Position numbers and translations under genes: made by a program
Part shown: positions 10,180-21,400 of the stretch, piece after piece
Position numbering within the stretch: position 1 is the first letter of the stretch
How the letters are laid out: each line of letters starts with the position of its first letter
Source of the DNA: Cyanoderma ruficeps
Taxonomy: Eukaryota > Chordata > Aves > Passeriformes > Timaliidae
Length of the DNA: 64,000 nt
Assembly: GCA_008694505.1 (NCBI GenBank)
Contig: VZDJ01000063.1
Location: 5,045,468 to 5,109,467 of the forward strand
Direction of reading: 5' to 3'
The notes under the pieces: model-generated
Databases searched by the model: none
What the model was told of the DNA's origin: nothing
Seen by the model: only the letters and a program-made list of their open reading frames with translations

Positions 10180-10660
10180 GGCTCTGCTGGGCTTGGCTGA
10201 GATCGGCTCGAATCAGATCGGCTCTGCACGACACTACCCGGCACGCCAAAGACTGGCTCAGCTCAGCCCGGTCCGGCTCAGCTTAGTTCGGCTGGGCTCG
10301 GCTGGGCTCGGCTCAGTTCAGCCCAGCCAAGCTCAGCCTGGCCAGACTCAGCCCGATCCGGCTCAGCTCAGTTCTGCTCTGCTCGGCTGGGCTCGGCTCA
10401 GTTCAGCCCAATCAAACTCAGTCTAGTCAGGACGCAGCGACTCAGCCCGATCCGGCTCAGCTCGGTCCGACTCGGCTCAATTCGGCTCTGCTTGGCTGCA
10501 CTCGGCTCAGTTCAGACCAGTCTGGCTCAGATCAGCGCAGTCCGGCCCGGTTCAGCCCAGTCCGGCTCAGCCCGCCTCGACTCGGCTCAGTCCAACGCGG
10601 CTCAGCACAGCCCGACTCAGTCCGGCTCAGCTCACCCCGGCTCGGCTCGGCTCAGCCTGC
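10180..10660. repeat. GGCTCAGCTC / CGGCTCAGTTC short tandem array upstream of ROBO3
   Basis: Immediately 5' of the ROBO3 start codon, about 480 bp of 5- and 10-bp units (GGCTC, AGTTC, AGCCC). It occupies the place of the ROBO3 5' UTR and core promoter, so the transcription start cannot be placed by eye. Confidence 0.88.
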
Positions 10661-12470
10661 GGCACCGCCCCCCGGGTGTGGGACGGGCCGGGGCGGTGCT
10701 GGGGCGGGGTAATGGGGGTGTCCCTGCGTTCCCTCCCCGTCCCTAAGAAGCGGGATGGGGACGAAGGCGGGGGGTGTCTCGTATGGGATGGGGGTTCGTG
10801 GTGAAGTGGGACCGGGATGACTTTTTGAGGGGGCAGAGGAAAAGGGGGGTCCTAGAGCTGGAGGGAGGAGAAGGAAGAGACGCAGCAGCTCCCTGGCTTC
10901 ACCCCAAATTACATGACACCACATGGGGCTGCTGTCACCCCCTACTCGGGATCCCCCCCCCTCAGTAAACCCTGAACCCCACGGGGAAATGCGGCTGTTC
11001 GAGTGAGTAACACATCCCAACACCGGGGTGTGCTGGTAGGGATAGGGACATTTTTGGGGGTGCTGGGACCACCAGTGGCTTTGAATTTGCGGGAGGGGGG
11101 GTGGGAAACACGAAGGAATCAGCACAGGGTGCCAGTGAATCCGTAAGTAGCAACTGGCCACTTAATTATTGTGTTGGGACCAATGTGGAAAGCAATGAGC
11201 TTCCTTCAGCGAGTACCCGAGGTGGGAAAGGGTTTGGGGGAATTCATGAGGGAGGTTCGTTATGAGGGGAGCTGCTGGGGGGGCTCGTTATGGGACTTTT
11301 TTATGGTGGCACTTGGAATAGGGTAAAAGTGAGGGGAAAGGGGAAATGGGGAGTGTGGGGAACCTGGAAGGGGCTCAGGAAGAAAGGAGGTGGGGAGGAG
11401 AAGGAGCAATGGGGAAGGACCGGGAGGGACATGCATGTGGGTATGCACATGTGGGATACTGGGAGGGAGAAGGGTCCTCACATCTGCATGCACAGCAGCA
11501 AGTTAAATGTGCCCACACGGGTTGGCACATCTGGGTCCCCAAGGGCATTCACATCTGGAGGACTCTTGGGGCACAGCTGGGGTGGGGGGAGGCTTTTCCA
11601 CATACACCTGGGGCAGCAAAGATCTCCAGGATGTTCATATCTCATATCTGGGAGGGTTGGGTGGTCTGGGGGATGCAGCTGCACTTAGACCAACAGCTGG
11701 AGAAATCTCTGTCACAGCTGGGCACGCAGCTGACAGCACGGGGATGCCCAAGCACATCTGGAGAACCAGGTGGTTTCCATGTGTGCACATCTGGAGAGCT
11801 TGCCCAGACTTGCATTTCCACACCCAGAGCTGTGCTGAGGCCGCAGACAGGTGCACATCTGGACTCAGCCTCACCAGCATCCTCTGGGCTCTCCATCTCC
11901 CACCCAATCTGCCAGGTGTTTGGTGGGCAATGCATTGTTCATCTGTCCCTTGGAGCCGGGCACAGAGAAGGTAAATAAATATTAATTTAGTAGGACCACA
12001 AAGCTTTTCCGCTTCTCCTGCTGGCAGTCCAGCAGCACAGGGATTTCTCAGTAGGATCAGGGGGAAAAAATATCCACAGAATAACAGGTTTATCCAACTA
12101 TTACCTGAATACTTCTCTGGGATGTGAATTTATGGCAGTGCTGGAGTATCTAAACCTGCTACATTTCCCTGCCTTCTCCTTTTGGGTCCCTCTGAAAAGC
12201 TGATCTGAGGAATGGGACATCTCCAACACAGAACTACAGGATGGGAAAGGATGTTAATCCCTGGAAAGCCTTTGGGGCTCTTTTCATGGAGTTCTTGGAA
12301 AATGGGAGAATTTTTAATGGGAATCCTGGAGGTTTTGGCAGCCTCGGGGATAAAAGCACCTCTGTATTAATCCCACTATGAGCCCTGGAGCTGCAGCGAT
12401 GGGCTCCCAGGGGTGACACACGCGCATCCGATACCTCCTCTGAGAGAGCTTGTGATGGGGAATGGAGACA
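10661..12470. other. Intergenic, ROBO3-MSANTD2, no gene seen
   Basis: No exon with splice signals and family match. Purine-rich GGGGAGGAG stretches at 10850-10880 and 11340-11420, otherwise unique sequence. Confidence 0.55.
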
Positions 12471-13010
12471 AAGGAGCCGCCTCATCCCGATGGATAATCC
12501 CCCTCCGATTCATCCCCGTTAATCAGCTGGGCAAACAGCGAGGGCGGGGGCATCGCCTCCTTGTTAGCAGATTTATTCTCAGTGCCACGGCATTTAATTG
12601 CTGCCTGATTTGGCGATTAGCGGCTGTTTGCCCAGGCTTTGCCCAAATCGCCCTCCTCAAAGTTTTTAGGTGGGAGGAGGCTTCTTCCATATTTTGTTGT
12701 CCTCGTTATTCTACATCGGTATTGCTGCTTTCTTATTCCTCCTGTTTTTTCCCAACCCTCGTTGGGTGGCATCGAGAGACTAGGGCGGGGGGGGCGGGGG
12801 AAGGGGGAAACTGAGGCACGAAGTTTGGCCATAATGAGGAGCGACAAGATATTTGTCTGCGCAAATGAGCGGCTGGGTCCCCCCTCCCCGCTGCCAGGGG
12901 GGAATCCCTGGCAGCCCCGTTATTAACATTCCCCCCGGGAGCCCCCCACCCCAAGCCAGGCGCTTGGCCGGGAAATGCGGCTTTTTGAATATTTATAGAG
13001 GCTGTGGCAG
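12470..13010. promoter_or_regulatory. Candidate intergenic regulatory element
   Basis: Non-repetitive block flanked by repeats, rich in homeodomain-type cores: GTTAATCAG (12518), ATTTAATTGCTG (12591), GCGATTAGC (12613), CGTTATTAACATT (12918). It looks like conserved non-coding sequence, but that is inference without an alignment. Confidence 0.35.
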
Positions 13011-13084
13011 CACTTGGGCTGAGGAGGAGGGAAAGGAGAGCACGGGGGCTGCTGGGGGGGAAGGGGAAAGCAATGTTGAGGACT

Positions 13085-14650
13085 GGGAGTAGTGGGGATG
13101 GAGCTGGAATCCTTTAGGGATGACACTGGGGTGGTGTAGGGAATGATGCTGGGATGGTGTAAGTCATGACTCTGGGATGCATTAAGGGATGGCATTGGGA
13201 TGCTGTCAGGAATGACTCTGGGATACTGTAGGGAATGAGGGAATGATGGTGGCATGCTTGAGAGGACAGTGCTGTGATTCTTTAAGGAATGGTGCTGGGA
13301 TGTTTTAGGAGAAGGTAGTGAATGTTCTAGAAGATGAAAGTCAGGTCCTTTGGGAGATGATGATGGATACTTCAAAGAGTGACAAGAGTGGGATTTTTTG
13401 AGGGATAACAGTGCAATGCTTTAAGGAAAGACGCTGAGATGTTTCAGGGAAGCATATGGAATGACTCCAGGATGCTTTAGGGGATGATGCTGTGATGATT
13501 TACAGGATGATGCTCAGATGCTTTAACAAATAATGCTAGGATGTTTTAGGGCATGGAGCTGGAGTGTTTTGGGGAGCATACTGGGATGGCGTGGGGAATG
13601 GCACTGGGATGGTGTGGGGAATGGCACTGGGATGCTGGGGGGAATGGCGCTGGGATGCNGCGGGGAATGGCACTGGGATGGTGCGGGGAATGGCACTGGG
13701 ATGGTGCGGGGAATGGCACTGGGATGGTGTAGGGGATGACGCTGGGATGGTGTGAGGAATGAGACTGAGATATTGTAGGGAATGACGCTGGGATGGTGTA
13801 CGGAATGACACTGGGATGCTGTAGGGGATGATGCTGGGAGGCTGTAGGGAATGGTGGCAGGATGCACTCATGGATAATGCTGTTTAAGGGGAGCACACTG
13901 GGATGTTTTAGGGGATGATACTGAAATCCCCTAAGGAATGACACTGGGATTTTTTCAGAGAACAGACTGGAATGCTCTAGGAGATGATAGTGGGATGAAT
14001 TAAGGAGAGATGCTGGCATATCTTAGGGGACCTTATGGGACTTTGGCGTGTGATGCTGGGATGCTGTAGGAGAGCAAACGATCATGCTTTAGAAAATGTC
14101 ACTGGGATGCTTTAGGGGATGAGTCTGGGCTGCACAGAGGGATGCCAGGATGTATTAGGGGATGATCGTAAGACACTGTGCTGTAGTACAGAGAATGCTA
14201 CAAGGAATAATGCTGGAATGCTGTAGGGGATGGTGCTGGGATGCTTTAGGGGAATGATCCTGGCAAACTTTAGGGAAGCGCACTGAAATGATTTAGAAGA
14301 CGAGAGTGAGAGGCTTTAGGGGACAATGCCAAGGTGTGTGAAGGAATAACTTTGGGATGTTTCAGATGAACATGCTGGCATGATCTAGGGGGTGACACTG
14401 GGATGCTGTAGGGATGCCAGGATATTTTAGGGGATGGTGACAGAATTTTTTAGGGGATGATACTTTAAGAGAGATGCTTTAGGGGATGACTCTGAGAAGG
14501 TTTAGGGACATGCACTGAAGTGCTTTAGGGGATGGTGCCAGGATGTGCTAAAGGATAAAGCTGGGATATTCCAGGAAAGTGCGCTGGCATGCTTTAGGGG
14601 AAGCTGCTGGGATGCTTTCAGTGAGCAGATTGAGATGCTTTAGGGGATGA
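13085..14650. repeat. GCTTTAGGGGATGATGCTGG minisatellite with homogenised 23-bp core
   Basis: About 1.55 kb of diverged units of roughly 23 bp carrying GCTTTAGGGGATG and CTGGGATG. From about 13575 to 13830 the units become nearly identical (GGGAATGGCACTGGGATGGT), indicating recent amplification. An N at 13659 lies inside the identical core. Confidence 0.92.
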
Positions 14651-14819
14651 CCCATGGAGCCTCTGTGGAACGGTGTGGTGATGCCTCAGAGGACGGGTGT
14701 CAGTCTGTCTGTCCTCCACACCTGGCAGGCGCAGGAGGCCGGTGGGTCGAGATCTCCTCGCGGGCATCCCAGCCCGCCTCATTACCAGCATCTTCGGAGA
14801 GCCGGAGCCCATGTGTTCT

Positions 14820-15690
14820 CGAGACGAGCGGCTTGGGGTATATTAACATCCCATTTCCACCTCTTTAATATAGAGTTTGTCGAGATCATTTATCAGCCGA
14901 GCCTCCCTTCAGGGCCAGGGGAAGCCGGGCAGAGCTCGGCAGCTGGGTCATAGCGAGAGGCGAGGGATGCTCGTCCCCGAAGGAAGCCGAAGCCGGGTTT
15001 AACAGGTAGTGGCTCATGTGCGAATCGCTAGTTTGGGACCGCCACATCATTGGGAAAGGCTTTATCAAAGCTGGGCTTAATTGGGTGGAAGGCTTGTTTG
15101 CATGGCCGCTAATGGGGGATCAGAGGGCCGGGGACCCAGCGCTGACGGCCTCACAAAGGCAAGCAATTACTTGCTTGTCTGCATTATGTATTAACCCATC
15201 TGGGGTCGGGATATTGGCTGTGAAAGGGAGACAAAGAGGGGGGCGTGCCGGTTGCCCCTGCGCCGAATTAGCCCGCCTGGGTCCCCTTTGTGCAGCGGGC
15301 AGGACAGCTGGATCGGGATGCAGGCGCTCAGGATGCTGATGGGCACCGGCGCGCGGCAGCAGGGCGCTGCCTCGCTCGGCATCCCCGCGTCCTGCCAAAT
15401 ATTGCATCGAGCGTCTTTTCTCTCCTTTCATCAGTTTCCTGCCTGCGGCCACATCTCGAGATAATTACAGCTTTCGCTTTAATTAGCCACCGTCGCCACT
15501 AATAAGTTTATACTTCTTTTCAGCAGCGTATTTTGGCGGCAGGAGGTTAATTACAAGCAGGTCAGTAAATTGCGGAACACACTGCTCTGGGTCTAATGAC
15601 TTGTCCGCTCGGCTTTTTGGCGGACTTTTAATTATTCCTATTGAATTGGAAGATTGACTGGAAGGAGGCGGCGGGGGAGTGTTGGGGACC
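14820..15690. promoter_or_regulatory. Candidate enhancer block upstream of ROBO3/MSANTD2
   Basis: Unique sequence between two minisatellites, dense in homeodomain and POU cores: AAGCAATTACTTG (15159), TTTGCAT (15098), GATAATTACAG (15460), TTTAATTAGCC (15479), GGTTAATTACAAG (15546), TTTAATTATTCC (15627). It contains no supportable exon. The palindromic AAGCAATTACTTGCTTG stretch and the run of TAATTA cores are what one sees in neural enhancers; function is inferred. Confidence 0.4.
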
Positions 15691-15756
15691 AGGGGGGTGT
15701 TTCCTCACTGCCTCCCCAAGCTGCTTGTCCCGCCGTCCGCACACCCCCAGGAGCTG

Positions 15757-16210
15757 AGAACGGCCACAACTCATTGCATGGGCGAGCCCTGGCTGAGAAC
15801 GGCCACAATTCGTTCCCCGGGTGACCCCCGGCTGAGAACACCCAAAAATCCTTGCAGAGGTGAGCCTGGGCTGAAAACAGACACAATTGGCTGCGCGGAT
15901 AAGCCTTGCCTGAGAACAGTCACAAGCCTTTGCGAAGGTGAGTCTCGTTTGAGAATGGGCACAACCCATTGCGTGGGTGACCCTGGCTGAGCGCACCCAC
16001 GGCCCATTTCACAGGTGAGCCCAGCTGAGAACATCCAGAACTCACAGCCTGGGGCGATCCTGGCCGAGCACAGTCACAGCTCATGGCCGGGCTGAGCCGT
16101 GGCTGAGCACAGTCGCAGCTCATGGCAGGGCTGAGCACAGTCGCAGCTCCTGGCAGGGCTGAGCCGTGGCTGAGCACAGTCGCAGCTCCTGGCAGGGCTG
16201 AGCGCGGGCC
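15757..16210. repeat. 39-bp minisatellite (CTGAGAACGGCCACAACTCA)
   Basis: First three units are 39 bp each, starting CTGAGAAC and containing CACAA or CAAAAA. Later units shorten and diverge to CTGAGCACAGTCGCAGCTC, ending near 16205. Confidence 0.92.
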
Positions 16211-16344
16211 CTGCTCATTCCAGGAATGACTGCGGAGGTGCTGCCGGGCTGGGGGGGCCCCATGTCCCCCCGCTCAACCCTCGCCCCCCACCCCCTTGTC
16301 ATTAGCGCGCGGTCAAATGGCGCTGCCGGGACTCGGAGCTGCAT

Positions 16345-16455
16345 CGCAATCAGCTGCTCTCGGCCGTAATGAGTGTTCAGGCCCTAATTAACCGCCACCC
16401 TCATTTGCATCCGGCCCGCCCCCCTCCTCCCTCCCCGGGCCTCTAATTATGGTCT
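16345..16455. promoter_or_regulatory. Short TAAT-core cluster between two repeat blocks
   Basis: Unique 110-bp island with CCGTAATGAG, CCCTAATTAACC, CATTTGCATCC (octamer-like) and CTCTAATTATGG. It has the same motif content as 14.8-15.7 kb. Confidence 0.35.
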
Positions 16456-16464
16456 GGCCAGCTC

Positions 16465-17225
16465 CGGGGGGCTTGGGGTCTGCAGCCGCGGGGACACTGG
16501 CAGCTGGTATGGCAATCTGAGGACACGCCAGCAGTGGGGACACCCCTCTGGAGACCCTGCCCTGGGGACACATGGGATGGTGGGTGCAGCCCTCTGGGGA
16601 CACACAGAGCTGGCTGTGGAGACATCCCTTTGGGGACATGCTTCAGGAGTGGCAGTGGGGACACATCACTGGGGGCACCCCTTTGAGGACACTCCAGGGA
16701 AATGGGTGCGTATTTTGGGGGACAGGGTGGCAGCAGAGACATCCCCTTGCAGCCACACCAGCACTGGGGACTTCTGTTCTGGGACATGGTGGTGGCAGAC
16801 ACATAATTTTGGCAGCACAATGTGGGGCCGACACTGGGACATCCCTTTGGGGACACACTAGCAGTGGGATCATCCCTCTGGGAACACACCAGCTGTGTGT
16901 CCGTTTGGGTGCATGTCACAGTGGTGACAGTGGGTTGACATGCTGGCAGCAGGGACAACCTCTTGGGGATGTGGTGGCACCAGGAACATTCCTTTGAGGC
17001 TACGCCAGAGGCAGATGCATCCCTTTGGATGCCACAGGACTGCCATTGACACTTCCCTTTGGGGGCACGCTGGCTCATTACACCCTCGGGGATGTGGTGG
17101 CAGCAGGGACATCCCTTTGGGGACACACACCAGCGGTGGGGACATCCCTTTGAGGACATGTTGGCATGGGGGACATCCTTTGTGGACACTCCTTGGGGAC
17201 AGCAGTGACAAAGAGCCCGGTCGGG
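16465..17225. repeat. GGGGACATCCCTTTGGGGAC degenerate minisatellite
   Basis: Units of about 35-40 bp with GGGGACA, CCCTTTGGGGACAC and CAGCAGTGGG. It explains the long open frames here. Confidence 0.9.
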
Positions 17226-17274
17226 GTGGGGGATGGAGTGTGGGGTAACGCTCCCCTCCCCCCCCCCACATCCG

Positions 17275-17500
17275 CAGCCTCGCGCCGCCACTAGCCCCTA
17301 ATCCCGCTAATTAGAGGGGTATAATTACACTCCTGATAGCTTCGCGCCGTGCTGCGGGCAGGGACGGCAGGGGCAGGGACAGACAGAGGCAGCGGGGATG
17401 ATGTCCCCTTCCATCCTTCCCCCCCACCATTTGTTTAACCAACACGGCCCTAATTAAAGCGTTTAATTAACCAACCCGGCCGGGGGTCCCGTAGGATCTC
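17275..17500. promoter_or_regulatory. Candidate TAATTA-rich element upstream of MSANTD2
   Basis: Contains CCCGCTAATTAGAGG, TATAATTACACTCC, CCCTAATTAAAGC and TTTAATTAACC within 180 bp. Third such island in this intergenic interval. Function inferred only. Confidence 0.35.
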
Positions 17501-18035
17501 TCTAACCAACCCCCTTGTTTGGGGGGGGGGGCTTCTAAGGGGGTCTGGAGAGGTGGAATCTCCCCGATGCTCGTTAGTCTTGGCTTAAGGAAGAGTTGGG
17601 GCGCAGCTGGGGTGTCCCCCCCACCCCCCGCGAGCTGCACCCTGGCTCATCAATCACGGTCACCGTTAATTGGGGTCCCGGAGTTTCGGAGGCACCAGGA
17701 CCGGGGGCAGCAAGCGGTGGGAAAAGAGAGCTCCCCGCCGCCCCCGGAATCAGCCTCAGTCCTTGGGGGATGCTCGGTAAGGACGTTTGGGTGTTCTGGA
17801 AGCCCAGACTTCAGGAGTGCGCCACACCAGGGATAAGGGGTGAAGTGCTTGGCGCGGCGGGGCGAGCTCAGCTCCAGTACGATGGGAATGCTCTGCCCCA
17901 AGGCTGGGGGTGCTAAACCTCACTTTTGAGATGTTCGGGGGCACGTTTGGGGTCCTCGGGCCAAGGCAAATCCCGGGCGACGAGAGGGAGGAGTTGAAAG
18001 GTCCCTGCCCTGAGAGGTCTGAGGAGACCCTGCCC
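17501..18035. other. Intergenic sequence upstream of the MSANTD2 promoter
   Basis: GC-rich unique sequence; no exon or RNA gene recognised. Confidence 0.5.
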
Positions 18036-18039
18036 GGTG

Positions 18040-18406
18040 GGGGCCCCGCCCATCACGGCACCACGCCCACATCGGGTGGTGGTGAGGCTGCGAGCCACGC
18101 CCACTACAGACCACGCCCACCAAGAGCACAAAACACCGCCCATTTTATGACCGCACCCACTGGGCCCCGCCTCTGATCACGCCCCTTCCGCAGAACCACG
18201 CCCCCACCCCGCCAGAGACCCCTCCCCTCCCGTAGTGGCCACGCCCCTCCGTGGCCACGCCCCCTCTGTGGCCACGCCACATTCGCGTTCTTGGTCCCGC
18301 CTCCTCCGGCACCGCCCCGCCCCACCCTGAGCCCCTCCCCAGGGCCGCCGGAAGTTCCGTCCCCGGGCCGCGCGCCACTTCCGCCCGCTCGGTGCGCACC
18401 CCCATC
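18040..18406 (+). promoter_or_regulatory. MSANTD2 CpG-island promoter with CCACGCCC array and ETS sites
   Basis: From 18044 to 18285 there are six exact CCACGCCC boxes plus several near matches (CCCCGCCC, ATCACGCCCC), the KLF/SP binding type. Closer to the gene are CCGGAAGT at 18348-18355 and CACTTCCG near 18376, both ETS/GABP type. No TATA box seen. This is a housekeeping-style promoter. Confidence 0.7.
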
Positions 18407-21400
18407 ATGGCGGCGCCCTGCGGCTCCTCGCAGCTCCCGCCGGCCGAGCCACCGCTCCGCGTCCCCAAGATGGAGGTGCTGTCGCCGGGCTCACCGGGCG
18501 CGCTCAGTGACGGCAACCCCAGCCTGTCCGACCCCTCCACACCCAGCGGCGCCTCCCCCTTGGGCGCGGGGCCGGCGGCCGGCGGGGCCGCGCTGGGCGC
18601 CCGCGGCGGGGCCTCGCCCTCCGTCTCCTTCTCGCCTGGCGGCGCCGCCGCCGCCGCCGCGGCCGCCGCTTGCCGCGGGATGTCCTGGACGCCGGCGGAG
18701 ACCAACGCGCTGATCGCCGTGTGGGGCAATGAGCGGCTGGTGGAGGCGCGGTACCAGCAGCTGGAGGGTGCGGGCACCGTGTTCGGCAGCAAAGCGCCCG
18801 GCCCCGCCATGTACGAGCGCGTCTCCCGCGCTCTGGCCGAGCTGGGCTACGAGCGCACCCCGTCCCAGTGCCGGGAGCGCATCAAGGTACCCTGGGAGGG
18901 CGGCTGCGCGGGGGACGCGCCGGGACGGGAGGGTGGGCCGGGGGTCCTCGCGCTCGGCCGCCCGCCCGCGGGTGGGTGAGCTCCTGGGGCGGGCTGGGGT
19001 CGCTTCTCCGGAGAGACGTTCTCCCGAGCGTTCCTTGCTCCTTGTTCCGGGGCACCGTGTCCCGGGAGTTCAGTCCCTTCAGGATCTGTCCTGGGCGTCC
19101 TTTGGCGCTGGCTGTGGGCATAGTCCTGGCTCAGCCTGTGCCTTGGCCCTGGGTTTGGGGGCACCGTGTCCCCAGGGCTTGCCCTTTCGGGGTCTCCCTG
19201 CTGCAGTTTTCTGGAGCATCTCTGGCCTTTGCACGGTTGTCCCCAGGTCTGAGCCCAGCCCTTGCCCTGGGTGCAGGGTGTCTCATTTCCTGGCTCAGCT
19301 GCCTGGCTCCTCGGGGTTCCATTGGTGTCTCCGGGGTGCCACGTCCTCTGGGTTCCTCCCTCGCTCCTGTAGCCTCCAGCAGCACCTTTGGGACACGGAC
19401 ACTGCATCCCGTGGGTTCAGTTCCTCTCGTGTGGGTGGGCTGTGGCAGCATCCCATGTTCCTGAGTGGGGAGGGACACTCATCCCCTCCCGGTTGTTTGT
19501 GTCTCCTCATGGGGACAGCCCTAGCAGGATGTTTCCCTTGGGTATTCGGGCTGCCACATCCCCTGGGTTTCCTCCTTTGGCCCTGAGTGTTGTGGGCACT
19601 GTGGTTGACTGTCCCCTCCTGTGTCCTCTGTCCATGTGGGGCTGGCACTGGCTGCTTCCTGTAGCCCCCTTGTGAAAACTGGGCTCCCAGTTCCCCCAGT
19701 AACAAGGGGTGGCTCTGGTTGCTCCGGCACTCCTGGCTCTGTCCTCTGCTGTGGAGTTGTTTTATAGTCTGATGTCTTCCCTGGCTCAACAGGAATGTGC
19801 TGTGGCTTCACAGACCTCTGGGGCAATTGATAAATACAGCCCCATGTGCTGTATTTTCCAGAGGGGTCTTTCCAGTTCATCTTTCCCTGGGAAAAAAGGG
19901 CTGGGTTTGGCTCCTGGTTTGGGAGCAGTCGCTTTGTGCATCCAGCTTTTACAGAGAGGAGATGTTTGGATGATGTGGAAATTGCTGTGGGGTTTGAGTT
20001 TGTAAATGTGGATGATGTTTGGGAGGGTGAGTTACACGCTCTGATCTCCCTCTGGCTCTGATTTCTCCTTTCCTGACCCATTAGGCTCCTGTAGCCACTT
20101 CAAATGCTGATGGAGTGAAAAATCCACGTGTTGTTATTGGTGGAGCCCCGTTGTTGTTGTTGGTTCTCCCTTTCTCTTCCCATCCCTTAAAAATACCTGC
20201 TGGGCAAGCTGGGCTGGGGTTGTCCAGGTGTGCACACCTGGGCTGCCTTGAATTTGCAAAATGCACGGAATAAGGGATGCTGCAGCATCAGGAATGCCTG
20301 AGAGTGAGAGATTTCCACTTTGATCCCTCTTGATTACAACAGCCTGTCCTGGAAATGGGTACTCAGAACAAACCCACTTTCCATAGAAGTTCTGGGTCCT
20401 CAATGTATTTTTCTCATGTCTGTGTAAGTGCTGCTCAGGGATCCTTTTCCCTTGAACACACCCAGGTATTTTTGGAGAGGAACGTTGCTGCCCTGCAAAC
20501 ACTCTTGAAATCCCTTATTCTCCTGGTGGCTTTCAAGGTGCTTGTTGCTTGAATCAGCTCTTATGCAAACCTGTGAGCTTTGCCACAGGCAGTCGTGTGA
20601 CAGAAACATTCCTCGAGGTGGTTTGGCTTTGTCCAGTGCTTGTGGGCTGTGATGAGAGTCAGTGCAGTGACTGTCGAGGCCCCCAGCCCCAATTTTGGGG
20701 CATGCTGGCAGGGCAGGCTGTGAGGTGTCATCTCTCTGTTAGAACGGCCCAGAGCTGGCTCTGTGGGTTCCAGGGGTGCTGTTGGATGGGGCTGATTGCA
20801 GGAGCATCTTGGTGGCTCCCAGGAGTTTGAGCTCCTTGCAGCTGAGGGTTCTCCCACTTTCCCTTCAGAAGTGAGGCTTGAACTCGTCTTTGTCTGTGAA
20901 ATGTTCAAGCTTGGAAGAAACCACCCATCAAACAGCAGTAAAAGAGCTCAAGGCTGATATTCATTGCCAAGAGCAGCTCCTGACAGGCTTGTTAGATGTT
21001 TCTAGATTGAAGAGCACTGGGGTGGGCTCTCCTTCAGCACTGTAATGTCCAGCCTTACACCTTTAAGGGAGTTCTCTGTGTTCCATCCATGAGTGTTCCT
21101 GTGCACAGCTTGGCCTCTCGTCAGGCTGTGTGCAGGAGAGGAACAGCTGAAGTCTCTGGCACCATACACCCCAACTTTGCATATCCTGGATCCCCACAGT
21201 GTGGGCCTTCCTTAGCACAGTCATCTAGAGCAGCAAAAATGTGATTTTTTCCCAAGCTTTTGGGCTCTCTGTGGGTTTTGGCCTGGAACTGCTGGGAAAT
21301 GAGTGCTTGTGGAAAGCTGTAAGATCTCCTGGGTGTCAAGAATTCACCTTGTTACAGGCATTATCAAGATAGTTGTGGTAGCTATTGCCAACCCTAAATT

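Noticed and set aside
16443..17291. Open frame of 282 codons on the minus strand
   Set aside because: Lies wholly in the GGGGACATCCC minisatellite; repeated SPKGC/PQRDV strings are unit translations.
18729..19586. Open frame of 285 codons on the plus strand
   Set aside because: A shifted frame of MSANTD2 exon 1 reading on into intron 1.
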